A stretch of DNA of 64,000 nucleotides, taken from the NCBI RefSeq assembly GCF_003610555.1, contig NZ_RAPQ01000013.1, positions 62,001 through 126,000 of the forward strand. Direction: 5' to 3'. Positions 46,796-54,909 of the stretch are shown here, piece by piece. Source of the stretch: Marinifilum flexuosum. GTDB taxonomy: Bacteria > Bacteroidota > Bacteroidia > Bacteroidales > Marinifilaceae. The notes below the pieces were generated by a model. The model saw nothing but the letters and a program-made list of their open reading frames with translations. It was not told where the DNA came from and did no database searches. Positions within the stretch are counted from its first letter, which is position 1. Every line of letters starts with the position of its first letter. The translations under genes were made by a program, and so were the position numbers.

Positions 46796-47536
46796 GTGAT
46801 TAAGTCTATTATTCAATCCATAAAACTTTTTTTCTTTCCTAGGAGGGAGTTTTATGGATTGTTATTTGATTTTCTAGGGTTTTATCCTAACAAACCCGAC
46901 CTGTATGAATTGGCTTTCATACACAAATCGGCCAGTATACCTAAGAATGGCTTTAACATGAATAATGAACGTCTGGAATATCTGGGCGATGCAATTCTTG
47001 GTGCCGTAATTGCCGATATCCTTTACAAGTATTTCCCTAACAAAGACGAAGGTTTCCTAACTCAAATTCGTTCTAAGATTGTTAGTCGTGAATCACTAAA
47101 CAAACTTGCCCTTAAAATTGGCTTGGACAATCATGTTGTATCCAATGTAAATATGAACAACAACAAACATATTTATGGGGATGCATTTGAAGCCTTAATT
47201 GGAGCAATTTATCTTGACCAGGGATATCTTAAAACCCGCACTTTTATTGAAGATAAAATCTTTAAGAAATATATCAATTTAGAAGAAGTTGTTACAGTAG
47301 AAACCAACTTTAAGAGCAAATTGATTGAGTGGGCGCAAAAGAATAAAAAAGACGTTTTCTTCGATACACAAGAAGATGGTGTTGATAAAACATTGCGTTT
47401 GCCGTTATTTATTTCTGAGGTTGAAGTAGAGGAAGTGAAAATGGGTAAAGGTATTGGTACTTCAAAGAAAGAAGCACAACAGAAAGCTGCTCGTGAAGCC
47501 TTGAAAAGAATCAACCAGAAAGAGCTGGTATCCTAA
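46796..47536 (+). CDS. rnc: Ribonuclease III
   Basis: A 246-residue RNase III with a GTG start 3 nt after the fabF stop. The catalytic signature NNERLEYLGDAILGAVIADIL (by position ~56-76) contains the metal-binding Glu and Asp. A second acidic cluster is in YGDAFEALIGAIYLDQG. The C-terminal ~70 residues are a double-stranded RNA-binding domain (KGIGTSKKEAQQKAAREAL). It matures rRNA and cleaves structured mRNAs. The tight spacing suggests translational coupling with fabF. Confidence 0.96.
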   Translation: MIKSIIQSIKLFFFPRREFYGLLFDFLGFYPNKPDLYELAFIHKSASIPKNGFNMNNERLEYLGDAILGAVIADILYKYFPNKDEGFLTQIRSKIVSRESLNKLALKIGLDNHVVSNVNMNNNKHIYGDAFEALIGAIYLDQGYLKTRTFIEDKIFKKYINLEEVVTVETNFKSKLIEWAQKNKKDVFFDTQEDGVDKTLRLPLFISEVEVEEVKMGKGIGTSKKEAQQKAAREALKRINQKELVS

Positions 47537-47636
47537 TTCAATTTATTTTTTGTGTAATTAATATTCTTCAGGTTTGAATGAACCTGACAGAAATTGCCAT
47601 ATCCAATTGTTAGCGTCTTTTGGTAAATAATAGGTA

Positions 47637-47672
47637 CAAAAAAAGGACGGTAACCACAACCGCCCTTTCATC
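47637..47672 (+). terminator. Probable terminator of acpP-fabF-rnc
   Basis: The stem aaaggacggt/accgcccttt (one wobble or mismatch, 47642-47667 overall) lies ~110 nt after rnc. The T-run is short; an A-run before it would suit the opposite strand too. Confidence 0.5.
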
Positions 47673-47916
47673 TAACTATTAACCAAAATTTTTAATCAAG
47701 GAGATTGTTCCTTATAGATTCGCTCTCCGATAGCAAATATAGTATCAAATTATAAACTTCAAATAGCTTTTCAGTAAAAATTTGTTAAAATAACGAATTT
47801 TTGCCTTAATTATAATCAATCCTAATTTAGAGAAGCTTTATTTCATTAAAATTTTCTAATATCCTGATCAATACCAAACTTATACATCTCTTGTGTTAAA
47901 GATTGTTAAGTGTTAA

Positions 47917-47944
47917 TTGTAGGATAATGATTTTTTTATCTTTG
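47917..47944 (+). promoter_or_regulatory. Promoter of rprX-rprY
   Basis: TTG (47917-47919), a 17-nt spacer and TATCTTTG (47937-47944) match the consensus. The transcript would have a ~110-nt leader. Confidence 0.6.
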
Positions 47945-48061
47945 TATACGTGAAACAAGCATGATTAAAATAATTATTCAAAACACACTACGGTAATTGT
48001 TTTTATCTTGCAGCTTCCTCCCAGTAATATTGGGATGACTAGTGGAAGAAAATAAAAAAAG

Positions 48062-49552
48062 ATGAATCAGAAGTACATTTGGTTAGTTACGATTGTTTTG
48101 TGTATATCATTGTTTGGATTGATTTTGGTCCAAATAAATTACTTTCAATCTGCATCAAAACTTAAAGAAGAACAATTTGCTTTAACCGTTAGCAAAGCTT
48201 TAGATCAAGTTGTTAAAAAGTTGGAACATGATGAAAAATGGCATTCCATAGTAAAAGGGAATGGCACGAATAGTTCTAGTACTTCCGGACAAACTTCCAT
48301 CATAAATGAAAGTTCAAAGTTTACCTATACCATGGATCCAAAACACGACATGGCGACCTTTAGTATTTCTCATGAGAATAAAAATATTAATATCGCTTCA
48401 GGACCATTAAAATCGGGTGGATTAGCTAATTTTCAGCAGCAATTCAATAAAGCTCTAAGAAGCAGTGGTGGTAATATTGGTCAATTTGCATCCAAACTAA
48501 GAAACGAAAATTTAAAATTAAACGACCGCATTGACCTTAAAGAACTTCCGAAACTAATTGAACAGATTCTGAGAGATAATGGTATTAAACTGAATTTCGA
48601 GTATGCCGTTAAAATAAACAATATCAAATTTGAAACCGCATCAAAAAATTATTTTAGAAATCCATCGGCTATCAAGTATACAAAATTAATGTTCCCGAAT
48701 GATGTTTTTGCCAGTTCAAATGTTTTACACATTTATTTCCCTGGCCAACAAAAGCATATGCTTCAATCATACACAATGCTGCTTCCTTCATTTATTCTTA
48801 CCTTGGTATTGATACTTTGTAGTGCTTTTACAATTTTCATCATCTTCCGTCAGAAAAAATTGTCAAAAATCAAAAACGATTTTATCAACAATATGACCCA
48901 CGAGTTTAAAACTCCAATTTCGACAATTTCATTGGCATCGCAAATGCTGAAAGACAATAGTGTTGCAACCACTCAAAGCTTTATCGATCATATTGCAAAA
49001 ATCATAAATGATGAAAGTAAACGATTAACTTATCAGGTTGAAAAAGTATTGCAAATGGCAGTATTTAATGAAGCCAGAATGAAGTTAAAGTTGAAACCTA
49101 TAAGTGTTCATAAAATAATTCAAAATTTATTACCTAACTTTACTATTAGAGCAGAAGATAAAAGTGGTAACATGTATCAAAATTTAGACGCCAGCCAAGA
49201 TACAATTATGGCGGATGAAGTTCATGTTAGCAATGTTATCTCGAACCTGTTGGACAATGCAATTAAATATTGCAAGGACAATCCAGAAATCAGTATCAGT
49301 ACACGAAACAAAGACAAGGGAATTGTTATTTCGATTACTGATAATGGCATAGGAATATCAAAAGAAGATCAGAGAATGATTTTCGAACGTTTTTTCCGTG
49401 TTCATACAGGAAACGTGCACGATGTTAAAGGATTTGGCTTGGGCTTATCCTATGTGAAGAAAGTTGTTGATGCTCACCATGGTGAAGTAAATGTAGATAG
49501 TGTTCTCGATAAGGGATCCAAATTTGAAGTATATCTTCCTTTAAAAAAATAG
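48062..49552 (+). CDS. rprX: Sensor histidine kinase, RprX type
   Basis: A 496-residue kinase. It has membrane spans at ~7-27 and ~240-262 enclosing a ~210-residue periplasmic sensor domain. Dimerisation/phosphoacceptor His280 lies in NNMTHEFKTPIST. The ATPase domain has the N box NVISNLLDNAIKYC, G1 DNGIGIS and G2 GFGLGLSYVKKV. No HAMP domain is evident. It resembles RprX of Bacteroides, partner of RprY. The signal is unknown. It is 5 nt upstream of the response regulator gene. Confidence 0.85.
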   Translation: MNQKYIWLVTIVLCISLFGLILVQINYFQSASKLKEEQFALTVSKALDQVVKKLEHDEKWHSIVKGNGTNSSSTSGQTSIINESSKFTYTMDPKHDMATFSISHENKNINIASGPLKSGGLANFQQQFNKALRSSGGNIGQFASKLRNENLKLNDRIDLKELPKLIEQILRDNGIKLNFEYAVKINNIKFETASKNYFRNPSAIKYTKLMFPNDVFASSNVLHIYFPGQQKHMLQSYTMLLPSFILTLVLILCSAFTIFIIFRQKKLSKIKNDFINNMTHEFKTPISTISLASQMLKDNSVATTQSFIDHIAKIINDESKRLTYQVEKVLQMAVFNEARMKLKLKPISVHKIIQNLLPNFTIRAEDKSGNMYQNLDASQDTIMADEVHVSNVISNLLDNAIKYCKDNPEISISTRNKDKGIVISITDNGIGISKEDQRMIFERFFRVHTGNVHDVKGFGLGLSYVKKVVDAHHGEVNVDSVLDKGSKFEVYLPLKK

Positions 49553-49557
49553 ACGCA

Positions 49558-50244
49558 ATGGAACAAGTTAAAATCTTATTAGCCGAGGATGATGCAAATC
49601 TAGGCCTTTTGCTTAAAGAATATTTAATCGCTAAAAATTATAACACTACTCTTTGCGAAGATGGTGACAAAGCTTACGATGAGTTCTTAAAAAATCCTTA
49701 CGATCTGTGCATTTTTGATATCATGATGCCACATCGAGATGGTTTTACACTTGCAAAGGATATTCGTTTAATCAATAGCGAAATTCCAATTATCTTTCTT
49801 ACTGCAAAATCGATGAAAGAAGATGTTCTGGAAGGATTCAAACTTGGTGCTGATGATTATATGACCAAGCCATTTAGTATGGAAGAACTTTTGGTAAGAA
49901 TTGAAGCTGTATTGAGGCGAACTTCGGGAGTAAAACCTGAAAACAACCAGGAAGAATTTAAATTAGGCCGTTACACTTTCGATGCCAAAAAACAATATTT
50001 GGTTGATGGAGATGAAACCATTAAACTAACAACCAAAGAATCGGAACTTTTAAAGCTACTTTGCAACAATGTAAATAAGGTATTGGAGCGAAATCTGGCA
50101 TTAAAAACCATTTGGTCCGATGATAATTATTTCAATGCGCGTAGTATGGATGTTTACATTACCAAACTTCGTAAACACTTGAAGGAAGAACCAAATATTG
50201 AAATTATTAACGTTCACGGAAAAGGTTATAAATTGATAATGTAA
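49558..50244 (+). CDS. rprY: OmpR-family response regulator, RprY type
   Basis: A 228-residue regulator. The receiver domain has phosphoacceptor Asp54 (LCIFDIMMPHRDG), the acidic pair LAEDDANLG and Lys in DDYMTKPFS. A C-terminal OmpR/PhoB winged helix includes DDNYFNARSMDVYITKLRK and NVHGKGYKLI. From memory it closely matches Bacteroides RprY. It binds DNA as a dimer; its targets are not visible here, but the adjacent secreted protein gene at 50728 is a candidate. A strong terminator follows. Confidence 0.88.
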   Translation: MEQVKILLAEDDANLGLLLKEYLIAKNYNTTLCEDGDKAYDEFLKNPYDLCIFDIMMPHRDGFTLAKDIRLINSEIPIIFLTAKSMKEDVLEGFKLGADDYMTKPFSMEELLVRIEAVLRRTSGVKPENNQEEFKLGRYTFDAKKQYLVDGDETIKLTTKESELLKLLCNNVNKVLERNLALKTIWSDDNYFNARSMDVYITKLRKHLKEEPNIEIINVHGKGYKLIM

Positions 50245-50727
50245 TCCACTAGATATCAAAAAAGCTGCTTTAAAAAGCAGCTTTTTTTTGGTTCTATATG
50301 GAATCTGGTGCGTAACTAAATCGAATATTAATTGAAAAGAACAATCCTAGGATTCTTAATTTTACCCTGCTCAAGCCGCATGGCTCTTACTTTTTCCATT
50401 GATGAAAAAGTAAGCAAAAAATCTAGGGCGTGTAAGCACAAACTCCTTCTACTTGAAAACATTAAATTTCCCGAAGCATCGGGAGGGTGATCTTCTCTCC
50501 CGATTATGAATTTTGTTGCATTTGGCTCCCAAATGCTTACAAATTCTATTTCGGGACGAAGCTTCCCCGTCTCTCTAAATGTTTTCTACGGATAAGAAGC
50601 TTGTCCTTCCAATGCCCGACAATCCCACACGAACAAAGTAGATTATTTTTTACTTATAAGCTATATAATTTCATGAATCACCCACTATAAATCATACAGA
50701 GCTTTTTTTGATTATGAGAGGAAGAAA
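50245..50727. other. Intergenic region with inverted repeats, no gene seen
   Basis: After the rprXY terminator there are two perfect inverted repeats: cttacttttt/aaaaagtaag (50386-50395 and 50405-50414) and tcccga/tcggga (50469-50474 and 50479-50484). These look like parts of a dispersed intergenic repeat rather than genes; reading frames here lack coding character. Confidence 0.5.
50258..50292 (+). terminator. Terminator of rprXY
   Basis: The stem aaaagctgcttt/aaagcagctttt with a 2-nt loop is followed by T-rich sequence. Confidence 0.85.
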
Positions 50728-51438
50728 CTACTCCTTTTGTTTCTTCGATTTCTTTCTTTTAATCTTTTTCACCTTCTTTCCATCCTTCTCCTCAACGGTA
50801 AGCTCAACTTCCACTTCGTGTTCTCCATGCTTTTCAATCCAAACATTGTCTTTGCCTGAACTCTTTATTTTAATGATTTTCACACCATCCTCATCAGTAA
50901 TTTCAACATCATCTGAATCTTGAATGATGATAATTTTTTCCGCTTTTTTCCCATGAAATGGAAGCACTTTCAATTTGTGTTTACCTCCTTTAAGCATTTC
51001 AATATGGATGTCTTTAGAAATACAAGAATCGCCTGAGTGGAAAATAAAATTCCCATCCTCATCCGAGAACTTAAATTTCTTCATCATTTTTATTGCATCA
51101 CCATCAAAAGTAGAATCTACACTAAAAACAAAGCTCTCGATCTTTTTGGAGTGCTTTCCATGCTTTTTATCATCACCAGAGTACCAAACCATATGCTTTC
51201 TCATTAAAGAATCCGGCACACCCTTTAATTCTATAATTTTCATGATCTCATCATGATCTTTGTGCTCGTGGAAAATCGTATCAATAACCGTTTCTTTTCC
51301 GTCTTCAATCACTTTTACCTTCACATGAACCTCATGTTTTTCCTTTTTCTTACCCTTTTCTTGAGCAAAAGTAACTTGAGACACAAGCAAAACTGCACAG
51401 CACAGGCTTAGTAAGAGTCTAAATCGTTTCATAACCAT
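50728..51438 (-). CDS. Secreted, highly charged protein of unknown function
   Basis: A 236-residue protein with a signal peptide (FRLLLSLCCAVLLVSQVTFA, cleavage before QEKG). In-frame Met codons at 51438 and 51432 are both possible starts. The mature part alternates Lys/Glu/Asp/His clusters (KKKEKHEVHVKVKV, HEHKDHDE) and short beta strands (KIIIIQDSDDVEITDEDGVK), and ends in a lysine-rich tail. No cysteine pairs or enzyme motif occur in the mature region. The His/Asp/Glu-rich clusters might bind cations. It faces rprXY convergently and could be a target of that system; both ideas are speculation. Confidence 0.65.
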   Translation of the reverse strand: MVMKRFRLLLSLCCAVLLVSQVTFAQEKGKKKEKHEVHVKVKVIEDGKETVIDTIFHEHKDHDEIMKIIELKGVPDSLMRKHMVWYSGDDKKHGKHSKKIESFVFSVDSTFDGDAIKMMKKFKFSDEDGNFIFHSGDSCISKDIHIEMLKGGKHKLKVLPFHGKKAEKIIIIQDSDDVEITDEDGVKIIKIKSSGKDNVWIEKHGEHEVEVELTVEEKDGKKVKKIKRKKSKKQKE

Positions 51439-51669
51439 TGTATTTAAATTTGACTTGAATTATCTACATTCAAAATTATCATACAACTGAAAAAAAGGCA
51501 GTTAAGCTTTAGCTAAAAAGAGTTAAGGAAAGGTTAAAATAGCTATCTGCAGTCAGCTTTCAGCTACAAGCCCCAAGCTGTAAAACTTATTGCGCTCGAC
51601 ATTATATTATAAGCTCTTTTAGGACTTGAAGTAAAAAACATTAATGATTAAAGGGAAAACACCAACAAA

Positions 51670-51840
51670 AATGAAATTTACAGTGTTCTGCACCTAAGTA
51701 GTCACTTAGATGATCAAACTACAAATATTACGCAGTTCTGCTGCTTTTCTCATGAATTTAACTGAGTATCACCTAGGTGCGGAGCACCTTGATATTTATA
51801 GATAGCTTGATAATTAACAAATATTAAGGTACAGAGTACC
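51670..51840. repeat. Cluster of short palindromic (REP-like) units
   Basis: Two clear units share the design N5-6/RGA/N5-6: aggtgc-gga-gcacct (51775-51789) and ggtac-aga-gtacc (51828-51840). A third weaker unit is gcag-ttct-gctgc (51732-51744). Both strong units are followed or preceded by tatttata/atatta-type sequence. They look like a dispersed extragenic palindrome family. Confidence 0.6.
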
Positions 51841-51873
51841 GTTATCAATTTCATTAAGATTTTGTAGGCTTTC

Positions 51874-51906
51874 AGAAAAAAAGCTGCCCGAAAAATCGAA
51901 CAGCTC
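51874..51906 (-). terminator. Probable terminator of lepA
   Basis: The arms agctg and cagct (51882-51886 and 51901-51905) enclose a loop, with an A-run (51876-51882) that is a T-run on the minus strand downstream of lepA. Confidence 0.6.
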
Positions 51907-51960
51907 TTCAAATATTTTAGAAGTCAGAATTTATAATTCATAACTATCATATATCATTGC

Positions 51961-53748
51961 TTAGTCTAACTTAAGAACCGCAAGGAAAGCTTTTTGTGGT
52001 ACTTCTACGTTACCTACCTGTTTCATACGCTTCTTCCCTTTTTTCTGCTTTTCAAGAAGTTTACGCTTACGCGTGATATCACCACCATAACACTTTGCGG
52101 TTACATCTTTACGAACAGCCTTAACGGTTTCACGAGAAATAATTTTGGCTCCAATTGCCCCTTGAATGGCAATATCGAACTGCTGTCTTGGAATCAGTTC
52201 TTTCAGCTTCTCACACATTCTTCTACCAAATGCCTGTGCATTATCGAAGTGAATTAAAGTAGAAAGTGCATCCACACCTTCACCATTCAACAAAATATCC
52301 AGTTTCACCAATTTAGCAGGGCGGAATCCAATCTGGAAATAATCGAAAGAAGCATAACCTTTCGAAATACTCTTTAACTTATCGTAGAAATCGAATACAA
52401 TCTCACCCAATGGCATTTCGTAAGTAAGCTCTACCCTGTCGCTGGTCAAATATTGCTGATTGGTCATGATACCACGTTTGCTCATACAAAGTGTCATCAA
52501 CGGACCAACAAACTCCGATTTGGAGATAATCTGAGCTCGAATAAAAGGCTCTTCGATAAAATCCAATGCATTTGGATCTGGCATATCCGACGGATTGTGC
52601 ATCTCGAACTCATCGCCTTTGTTGGTGTGTGCAATATACGATACGTTAGGAACCGTTGTAATTACGTTCATATCGAACTCACGATCCAAACGTTCCTGTA
52701 CAATTTCCATGTGCAATAGTCCAAGGAATCCACAACGAAAACCAAAACCAAGTGCCAATGATGATTCCGGCTCAAAAGTCAATGAAGCATCATTCAACTT
52801 CAATTTTTCCATTGCTGCACGCAAATCTTCATAATCTTCCGAATCGATTGGGTAAACCCCGGCAAATACCATTGGTTTTACTTCCTCAAAACCTTCAATG
52901 GCTGCATCGCAAGGATTCGCTTTATGCGTAATGGTATCCCCTACCTTTACCTCGGTTGATGTCTTGATACCTGAAATAATATAACCTACATCACCCGTTT
53001 TCAGAACCTTTCTTGGTTCCTGAGTCAATCGTAGCACACCAATTTCATCGGCCTGATATTCCTTCTCGGTATTCACAAATTTTACCAAATCACCTTTGCT
53101 AATTTCTCCATTCAAAATACGGATGTAGGTAATGATACCACGGAACGAATTGTATTCCGAGTCGAAAATCAAAGCTTGCAATGGTGCATCAGGATTTCCT
53201 TCCGGAGCAGGAACACGCTCAACAATGGCTTCCAAAATATCAGGAACTCCCTCTCCGGTTTTTCCACTGGCTGCCAAAATCTCGCTCTCGTCACATCCCA
53301 ATAAATCCACAATCTGATCTTTCACATCTTCAGGATTTGCATTTGGCAAGTCAATCTTGTTCAAGACCGGAATAATTTCCAAATCATTTTCGATTGCCAA
53401 GTAAAGATTAGATATGGTTTGTGCCTGAATTCCCTGGGTAGCATCAACAATCAACAATGCTCCCTCGCAGGCAGCAATCGATCTTGACACCTCGTATGAG
53501 AAGTCAACGTGACCCGGTGTGTCAATCAGGTTTAAGGTATACTTTTCACCATCTTGCATATAATCCATTTGGATTGCATGACTCTTGATGGTAATCCCAC
53601 GCTCGCGCTCCAAATCCATATCATCTAGTACCTGCGCCTGCTTTTGGCGGTCGGTAATGGTGTTGGTAACGTCAAGTAAACGATCGGCCAAAGTAGATTT
53701 ACCATGGTCGATGTGGGCTATGATGCAAAAATTTCGAATGTTCTTCAT
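51961..53748 (-). CDS. lepA: Elongation factor 4 (LepA), ribosome-associated GTPase
   Basis: A 595-residue LepA starting [19 protein letters not shown]; a TTG two codons upstream was rejected. GTPase motifs are G1 [10 protein letters not shown]3 DTPGHVDF and G4 NKIDLP. Domain II, the LepA-specific EF-G-like domains ([19 protein letters not shown] region ~345-365) and the C-terminal [22 protein letters not shown] are all present. It acts on stalled or initiating ribosomes. It is monocistronic, with a probable -7 element at 53856. Confidence 0.97.
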   Translation of the reverse strand: MKNIRNFCIIAHIDHGKSTLADRLLDVTNTITDRQKQAQVLDDMDLERERGITIKSHAIQMDYMQDGEKYTLNLIDTPGHVDFSYEVSRSIAACEGALLIVDATQGIQAQTISNLYLAIENDLEIIPVLNKIDLPNANPEDVKDQIVDLLGCDESEILAASGKTGEGVPDILEAIVERVPAPEGNPDAPLQALIFDSEYNSFRGIITYIRILNGEISKGDLVKFVNTEKEYQADEIGVLRLTQEPRKVLKTGDVGYIISGIKTSTEVKVGDTITHKANPCDAAIEGFEEVKPMVFAGVYPIDSEDYEDLRAAMEKLKLNDASLTFEPESSLALGFGFRCGFLGLLHMEIVQERLDREFDMNVITTVPNVSYIAHTNKGDEFEMHNPSDMPDPNALDFIEEPFIRAQIISKSEFVGPLMTLCMSKRGIMTNQQYLTSDRVELTYEMPLGEIVFDFYDKLKSISKGYASFDYFQIGFRPAKLVKLDILLNGEGVDALSTLIHFDNAQAFGRRMCEKLKELIPRQQFDIAIQGAIGAKIISRETVKAVRKDVTAKCYGGDITRKRKLLEKQKKGKKRMKQVGNVEVPQKAFLAVLKLD

Positions 53749-53752
53749 TGTC

Positions 53753-53805
53753 AATTACGAATTACGAATTAGAAATTACGAATTGTATATCACAAATTAC
53801 GAAAG
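53753..53805. repeat. Short AATTACG direct repeats before lepA
   Basis: At least four copies of aattacg (some as aattag or aaattacg) lie head to tail immediately upstream of the lepA start codon, probably inside its 5' leader. They are imperfect and AT-rich, and may be variable in copy number. Confidence 0.6.
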
Positions 53806-53855
53806 CTTTTTGGTTCTATTCGCAATTGGTAATTATAAATTCCTAATTGAATCCG

Positions 53856-53863
53856 CAAAGATA
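53856..53863 (-). promoter_or_regulatory. Candidate -7 element of lepA
   Basis: On the minus strand this reads TATCTTTG, matching TAnnTTTG, ~108 nt before the ATG. No properly spaced TTG was found upstream. Confidence 0.45.
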
Positions 53864-53965
53864 TTCAAATCCTTGGAATTTTGGGAATTTTACCTACAAT
53901 GATGATTGTTTTTTACTTTCTCAACTAGAAAATCATAACATAGCAATTGTCTTATTCAAACCACA

Positions 53966-54042
53966 TAAATATTTCCCATACCCTAGATACTATAGTTCCC
54001 TAGACAAGGGAAAGGTAATATACAGGGTATGGGAAAAATTTA
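53966..54042. repeat. 77-bp inverted-repeat element with inner hairpin
   Basis: Arms at 53966-53984 and 54024-54042 match at 18 of 19 positions (core tttcccataccct with agggtatgggaaa). Inside is a second stem ttccct/agggaa (53996-54001 and 54007-54012). The whole could fold as one long interrupted hairpin. It is in a gene-free stretch; it may be a miniature mobile element or a structured RNA. Confidence 0.6.
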
Positions 54043-54116
54043 CAGGTAACAAATTGCCAAATGACGGGGTAGAATCATTAAGGAAAAATTAAAATATTTG
54101 CACCCTTTTAGTTTGG

Positions 54117-54147
54117 AAAGGACGCCACGAGTTGGGGTCCTTTTTTT
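54117..54147 (+). terminator. Plus-strand terminator without an obvious gene
   Basis: The stem aaaggac/gtccttt (54117-54123 and 54137-54143) is followed by T7. No annotated plus-strand gene precedes it, so it may end a small RNA, a readthrough transcript, or belong to a lost gene. Confidence 0.6.
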
Positions 54148-54153
54148 GCACAA

Positions 54154-54219
54154 TTAAAAAGCAAATCGTATTCCTGCTTTCAAATAATAATACTTGGTCT
54201 CGAAATTGGTTTTGGTGAT
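54154..54219 (-). pseudogene. Remnant of an outer-membrane protein C-terminus
   Basis: On the minus strand, 21 codons followed by TAA read ITKTNFETKYYYLKAGIRFAF, the kind of last beta-strand ending (aromatic residue before the stop) found in Bacteroidota outer-membrane proteins. An in-frame stop (54220-54222) directly precedes it, and no longer frame continues upstream, so this looks like the tail of a decayed gene. It is short, so chance resemblance is possible. Confidence 0.35.
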
Positions 54220-54253
54220 TTACACACTCTTTTCAAAATGCTGAAAAGAGAAA

Positions 54254-54370
54254 TCACTGTGCTAAATATGCTCCTACTTTCTCACCAAATTCAAATACAA
54301 AAATTCCAACTAGCGCCATAAACCACAACAAATACGTTAAATTCTTTTTTGATAATTCTATTTTTTTCAT
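54254..54370 (-). CDS. Very small single-span membrane protein (38 aa)
   Basis: ATG 54370 (or 54373, adding one Met) to TGA 54254 encodes 38 residues. These are a basic N-terminus MKKIELSKKN, a hydrophobic span LTYLLWFMALVGIFVF, and a short tail ending AYLAQ. It lies 14 nt (11 from the alternative start) after the 61-aa membrane protein gene on the same strand, so the two probably form a micro-operon. It is too short for standard ORF cut-offs. The hydrophobic pattern and spacing support it; no function is known. Confidence 0.55.
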   Translation of the reverse strand: MKKIELSKKNLTYLLWFMALVGIFVFEFGEKVGAYLAQ

Positions 54371-54384
54371 CATCGAACTTTTTT

Positions 54385-54570
54385 CTATTTTAATTTCTTT
54401 TTAAATCTTGAACTAATAAACATTAAACTTTGTCCGGAACTAATTACTATCAAACCCAATATTAAGAATACAACATCAGCTCCAAATAAAACTTTTAGTA
54501 TTAAGTATAAACCTAAAGCCGATAATAAAGTAGACAAAACCGACAGGAGTGTAATCGTATTTTTCTTCAT
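54385..54570 (-). CDS. Small two-span membrane protein (61 aa)
   Basis: The start at ATG 54570 (MKKNTITLLSVLS) was chosen; the longer frame to 54666 adds 32 residues of non-coding character before the natural Lys-Lys signal-like N-terminus. Two spans (~5-27 and 32-52) are joined by a short turn (FGADV), and a basic tail (SSRFKKKLK) follows. It is upstream of the 38-aa membrane protein gene, probably co-transcribed. Such pairs could be toxin-like or accessory membrane peptides, but no family is recognised. Confidence 0.6.
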   Translation of the reverse strand: MKKNTITLLSVLSTLLSALGLYLILKVLFGADVVFLILGLIVISSGQSLMFISSRFKKKLK

Positions 54571-54909
54571 AAAGTTATCCAATTTATGATTATTGAATAT
54601 ACACATTAGTTCTGTTATCCATCGAAAAGTAACCCTAAAATATGATAAATTTTCCTGTAATTTCACTAGAAACTTATCACTGTATTACTAATCAATTTGT
54701 TATAAAAATTATTTTTGGGTAGGGTAAAAATCTAAAATATCGGTTCAGAAGTAAATGAGCTCAAAAAATTAAACTTTAGAATTATAAATTTTACCATTAC
54801 AAAACTAGTTTGAGCACATAATTGTTCACTCCTAATATTTAAGAATGATTATTTGCGAATGCTAATCCCGAAAAAAATCGGGATCATATAGAAACTAAAA
54901 AATATCAAA
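54571..54909. other. Divergent intergenic region with leader hairpin
   Basis: It lies between the small membrane proteins (minus) and the lipoprotein gene (plus). A hairpin atcccga/tcgggat (54865-54871 and 54878-54884) sits in the presumed leader of the lipoprotein gene. No TAnnTTTG match was found, and no gene. Confidence 0.45.

Larger units (their letters stand above)
47537..48061. other. Intergenic region between rnc and rprX
   Basis: It holds the terminator at 47637-47672 and the rprX promoter at 47917-47944. The ~115-nt leader of rprX includes a small hairpin (tccca/tggga inside cttcc/ggaag, about 48014-48050) just before the start codon. No gene was found. Confidence 0.5.
51439..51960. 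other. Intergenic region with palindromic repeats
   Basis: It contains a repeat cluster (51670-51840, separate entry) and the lepA terminator (51874-51906). A segment at 51545-51590 (agctatctgcagtcagcttt and following) has the look of further dispersed repeat sequence. No gene seen. Confidence 0.5.

Noticed and set aside
53847-54092. 81-codon plus-strand frame near lepA
   Set aside because: It runs through the lepA promoter and across the 77-bp inverted-repeat element, and its translation resembles no protein. The terminator behind it (54117) keeps a small transcript possible.
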